DNA of 6,914 nt, from the NCBI GenBank assembly GCA_946479665.1, contig CAMLGO010000041.1:1-6914 (forward strand). Reading direction: 5' to 3'. This DNA comes from an uncultured Candidatus Saccharibacteria bacterium (GTDB lineage Bacteria > Patescibacteria > Saccharimonadia > Saccharimonadales > UBA6022). This document shows, in pieces, positions 4,247 to 6,914 of this stretch. Below the pieces are notes generated by a model. It ran no database searches, had not been told where the DNA came from, and saw nothing but the letters and a program-made list of their open reading frames with translations. Position 1 is the stretch's first letter. Each line of letters starts with the position of its first letter. A program made the translations under genes and the position numbers.

Positions 4247-5665
4247 ATGAGTGTTATTTTTAAACGTACAAAGATTTTGGCTACGCTTGGGCCACCAACA
4301 AGCAATCCTGAGACAATTGAACAGCTAGCGCTCGCTGGCGTAAACGGTTTCCGTTTGAACTTTAGTCATGGTGATTACGCTGAGCGTGATGATCAGATTA
4401 CTTGGATTCGCCAGGCGTCTGCGAAGATCGGCAAGCCAGTTGCAATCCTGCAAGACCTTCAAGGTCCAAAGATTCGCCTTGGTATGCTCAACGAAAACGT
4501 CAGCGTTAAGAAGGGTGATGAAATCGTCCTCGACCACGCTGCCGAGCATAACGGCATGACGTTTCCGGTTCAGTACAACTTAGCTGAGAAGGTAAAAGTT
4601 GGTGAGCCAATCTACATCTTTGACGGTAAGATTCGTACGACTGTCGTTGAGATTCCTTCAACAACTGCCATTAAGCTCCGCGTAGAAAACGACGGTACGC
4701 TGATGAGCAAGAAGGGTATCAACCTTCCTGATACTGACTTTGGTGGTGATATTTTGACACCAAAAGACCTTCGGGATGTTGAATACGGTGCCACAAAAGA
4801 CATTGACTATGTTGCACTTAGCTTCGTACAAAGTGCTGATGACATTAACAACCTTCGCCAAATTCTTGTCGGTCTTGGTTCTGATGCGCAGATCATCTCA
4901 AAGATCGAGACAAAGGCAGCGATTAAGCCTGAAGCTCTTGAAGCAATTGTCAAAGCCAGTGATGGCGTGATGGTTGCTCGCGGTGACCTTGCGGTTGAAG
5001 CGGGTGCTGAAGTGGTGCCAATCGTACAGCGCCGCATTATCGCTCTTTGCCGTAAGCACGGTAAACTCAGTATTGTTGCGACTCAGATGATGGCAAGCAT
5101 GGTAGACAACCCAGAGCCAACTCGCGCTGAAGTGAGCGACGTTGCTAACGCGGTTATTCAAGGTGCTGATACGGTGATGCTTTCAGACGAGACAGCTAAC
5201 GGTCAGTACCCACTTGAAACCGTTGCTGCTATGAAGAAAGTCATCTTGTTCACGCAGGATAATGCTTCAGTTGCACCGATCCACGACGAGATCCACAGTA
5301 AGAATGCTCAGCAGGATGCCATTAGTGCCGCTGCCGTTGGCCTTGCAGTGCAACTCAAGGTGGACGCGATTGTTGCCGAGACGAAATCTGGCGCAACGGC
5401 TGCAAATATTGCTGGCCACCGCCCGAACCTTCCGATCATTAGCGTGACAAGTAGTGCACGTGCTGCTCAGCAATTGGCGCTTAACTACGCTAACCGTAGT
5501 TTTGTTCGTCCAGATGGTGAGCGTGCTGGCTTTGACATTGCCAAGGAGCTCAAGGATGACGGTTTCTTCGGCGAGCAAGAGACCGCAACCGTAGCGATCG
5601 TGAGTGGTCGCCAGCCAGGACTTGTTGGTGCAACTGACACAATCAAGGTGCGCGTTCTCGAATAA
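4247..5665 (+). CDS. pyk: Pyruvate kinase
   Basis: This 472-residue protein, of usual bacterial length, transfers phosphate from phosphoenolpyruvate to ADP, the last step of glycolysis. The start MSVIFKRTKILATLGP was chosen because the family begins at this RTKI segment; the frame extends 21 codons upstream into the tRNA terminator, which is not expected to be translated. The barrel domain holds RLNFSHG (36-42, phosphate and metal binding), DLQGPKIRLG (70-79), ISKIE (217-221, catalytic Lys 219), MVARGDLAVE (242-251) and ATQMMASM (278-285). The lid (B) domain lies about 72-170. The C-terminal domain (about 350-472) has AETKSGATAANIAGHRPN and the end GATDTIKVRVLE. In DLQGPKIRL, Lys 75 replaces the usual Glu of GPE, with Leu 71, Gln 72 and Leu 78; from known work on the family this set marks K+-independent enzymes. 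GDLAVEAGAE differs from the common GDLGVEIPAE. All key catalytic residues are kept. It probably acts in the cytoplasm as a tetramer and is transcribed alone. Confidence 0.97.
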   Translation: MSVIFKRTKILATLGPPTSNPETIEQLALAGVNGFRLNFSHGDYAERDDQITWIRQASAKIGKPVAILQDLQGPKIRLGMLNENVSVKKGDEIVLDHAAEHNGMTFPVQYNLAEKVKVGEPIYIFDGKIRTTVVEIPSTTAIKLRVENDGTLMSKKGINLPDTDFGGDILTPKDLRDVEYGATKDIDYVALSFVQSADDINNLRQILVGLGSDAQIISKIETKAAIKPEALEAIVKASDGVMVARGDLAVEAGAEVVPIVQRRIIALCRKHGKLSIVATQMMASMVDNPEPTRAEVSDVANAVIQGADTVMLSDETANGQYPLETVAAMKKVILFTQDNASVAPIHDEIHSKNAQQDAISAAAVGLAVQLKVDAIVAETKSGATAANIAGHRPNLPIISVTSSARAAQQLALNYANRSFVRPDGERAGFDIAKELKDDGFFGEQETATVAIVSGRQPGLVGATDTIKVRVLE

Positions 5666-5680
5666 GAGGCGTCATACGTT

Positions 5681-5703
5681 CTCGCTCCGTCTTCGCGAGC
5701 GAG
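5681..5703 (+). other. Hairpin between pyruvate kinase and phosphoglycerate kinase genes
   Basis: CTCGCT (5681-5686) pairs with AGCGAG (5698-5703) over an 11-nt loop, 16 nt after the pyk stop. No T-run follows, so termination here is uncertain. Its last bases abut the proposed pgk -35 box. Confidence 0.35.
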
Positions 5704-5732
5704 TTCGCATTACGCTTGTTTCGTAGTACAAT
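5704..5732 (+). promoter_or_regulatory. Probable promoter of the phosphoglycerate kinase gene
   Basis: TTCGCA (5704-5709, 4 of 6 to TTGACA) is followed by 17 nt and TACAAT (5727-5732), the same -10 hexamer as the pyk promoter. Transcription would begin near 5739, leaving about 24 nt of leader with AGGGTGGG as the ribosome binding site. Read-through from pyk is also possible. Confidence 0.6.
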
Positions 5733-5762
5733 AGCAGTAGTTAAATAAAAGGGTGGGCCCTG

Positions 5763-6914
5763 ATGAACGCAGGATTTTTCAAACAGACAATTCGTGACGT
5801 CCCGCTTGAGCATACAACTGTGCTCGTGCGGGCTGATTATAATGTGCCGCTCACCAGTGACGGCCAGATTGCTGATGATCTTCGCATTCGCGCGAGTATC
5901 CCGACCCTTCAATATCTGCTTGATCGCGGCTGTAAAGTTGTGGTGATGAGCCATCTTGGTCGCCCGGAGGGTCGCGATGAAACGCTGAGCCTCGAAGTAG
6001 TCGGTGAGCGACTCGCCCAGTTATTGCAACGACCAGTTCATTTTATTAATGACTGTATTGGTGATCGCGTGCACCAAGTAGTGAAGCGTGCACCAAAAAA
6101 TGGCGTAGTGTTGCTTGAGAACCTTCGTTTTCATAAAGAAGAAGAGGCTGACGATCATGAGTTTGCCAAGAAGATAGCCCGCGCAACAGGTGCTCGTTAT
6201 TTTGTACAAGACGGATTTGGCGTGGTGCACCGTGCCCACGCTAGTACTCACGCTATAACGCTGTATATCCCCGGAGTGGCTGGACTGCTGCTTGAACGTG
6301 AATACGAGACGATTACCCATGCCATGAGTGAGCCAAAACGGCCACTTGTGGCAGTGATGGGCGGCGCAAAAGTAAGCGACAAAATTGCTATTATTGAACG
6401 ATTTATTACTGTTGCCGATACGATCCTCGTTGGCGGTGCAATGGCAAACACTTTCCTCGCCTACAAGGGTGTATCGGTCGGTAAAAGCAAAGTCGAGTCA
6501 GACCAATCGCACGTGCTCGATGCGATCTACGCCAAGGCTGCCGATAAGGTTGGCTCTGATTATCTCGATGAATTTATTATGCTTCCTAGCGATGTTGCGG
6601 TTGACACGGATCTTACTGGCGAGCGCGAACGCCGCGTCGTGCCGGTAGATAATATAGCGGATAATGAACTAGCACTTGATATTGGTGATCAGACGATCGA
6701 GAGGTACTGCGAGGTGATCGGGAAAGCCGGAACGGTGATCTGGAACGGTCCGGTCGGCTATTCGACACTACCTGTCTTTGCCCATGGTTCGGCTCGTATT
6801 GCCATGGAACTCGCGACGCACCCAAAGATTACCTCAATTATTGGCGGTGGAGATACTGCCGAATTTGTATTGAAGTGGGATGGTCACGATGGGCAGAGTT
6901 TCACGCATGTTTCC
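5763..6914 (+). CDS. pgk: Phosphoglycerate kinase (partial, C-terminus outside window)
   Basis: 384 residues are open to the window edge. The family is usually about 390-400 residues, so only the end, including the expected STGGGA segment after FTHVS, is missing. The enzyme moves phosphate from 1,3-bisphosphoglycerate to ADP, the first ATP-making step of glycolysis. The ATG is set by AGGGTGGG upstream and by the family start. The N-domain has VRADYNVPL (22-30), DDLRIRASIPT (38-48), SHLGRP (63-68), LLENLRFH (117-124) and GFGVVHRAHAST (151-162). The hinge and nucleotide domain have AVMGGAKVSDKI (197-208), WNGPVG (327-332) and IIGGGDTAEFV (359-369). Substrate-binding Asp 25, Asn 27, Arg 41, Arg 122 and Arg 157 are present. 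The usual NDAFG is QDGFG here, an uncommon change beside the substrate site. Pyruvate kinase lies 97 bp upstream, so the two ATP-yielding steps of lower glycolysis are encoded together. Confidence 0.97.
   Translation, partial: MNAGFFKQTIRDVPLEHTTVLVRADYNVPLTSDGQIADDLRIRASIPTLQYLLDRGCKVVVMSHLGRPEGRDETLSLEVVGERLAQLLQRPVHFINDCIGDRVHQVVKRAPKNGVVLLENLRFHKEEEADDHEFAKKIARATGARYFVQDGFGVVHRAHASTHAITLYIPGVAGLLLEREYETITHAMSEPKRPLVAVMGGAKVSDKIAIIERFITVADTILVGGAMANTFLAYKGVSVGKSKVESDQSHVLDAIYAKAADKVGSDYLDEFIMLPSDVAVDTDLTGERERRVVPVDNIADNELALDIGDQTIERYCEVIGKAGTVIWNGPVGYSTLPVFAHGSARIAMELATHPKITSIIGGGDTAEFVLKWDGHDGQSFTHVS

Noticed and set aside
5681..5703. Intrinsic terminator of pyruvate kinase
   Set aside because: The stem is only 6 bp with an 11-nt loop and no T-run follows.
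1..6914. CRISPR array, transposase, integrase or rRNA
   Set aside because: No regularly spaced repeats, no insertion-sequence ends or recombinase motifs, and no rRNA-like sequence were seen.

Overview
The window looks like a bacterial chromosome segment in which an uncharacterised, GC-rich accessory block (about 1-3900) adjoins a core stretch holding a tRNA-Glu gene and two glycolytic genes (about 4087-6914). The promoter motifs (TTGACA/TATAAC and extended -10 boxes), mixed Shine-Dalgarno and leaderless starts, an encoded tRNA CCA end and standard UGA stops are all bacterial. A small-genome Patescibacteria lineage such as Saccharibacteria is my best guess, from the general look of the pyruvate kinase and phosphoglycerate kinase. 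I could not test this by phylogeny and hold it loosely.

Left part, minus strand. A 312-residue protein (1122-2060) has an N-terminal helical/coiled-coil half, a histidine-rich stretch and two membrane segments. It lies upstream of a single-pass or secreted Thr/Pro-rich protein (990 down to 1, running off the window). The 131-bp gap between them carries several palindromes. The pair looks like a cell-envelope module of unknown function.

Middle part, plus strand. After an AT-rich gap of about 600 bp with no convincing gene, a strong promoter (2596-2624) starts a two-gene unit. It encodes a 141-residue unknown helical protein and a 36-residue acidic protein joined by an ATGA overlap, and it ends in a hairpin series with a textbook terminator at 3267-3289. 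A second unit follows with its own promoter (3291-3319), a 143-residue unknown protein starting at GTG, and a 15-bp perfect-stem hairpin.

Right part. tRNA-Glu(UUC) is followed by a terminator whose stem extends back into the tRNA 3' end. Pyruvate kinase comes next and appears to be transcribed leaderlessly; its residues match the K+-independent class. Phosphoglycerate kinase (384 residues visible, C-terminus cut by the window edge) has its own promoter. The two enzymes form the ATP-making steps of lower glycolysis: PGK makes ATP from 1,3-bisphosphoglycerate and PK from phosphoenolpyruvate.

None of the five accessory proteins could be assigned to a family by reading alone. The most interesting material is the membrane/secreted gene pair with its palindromic gap, the compact two-gene unit ending in stacked hairpins, and the contrast between these units and the core genes.
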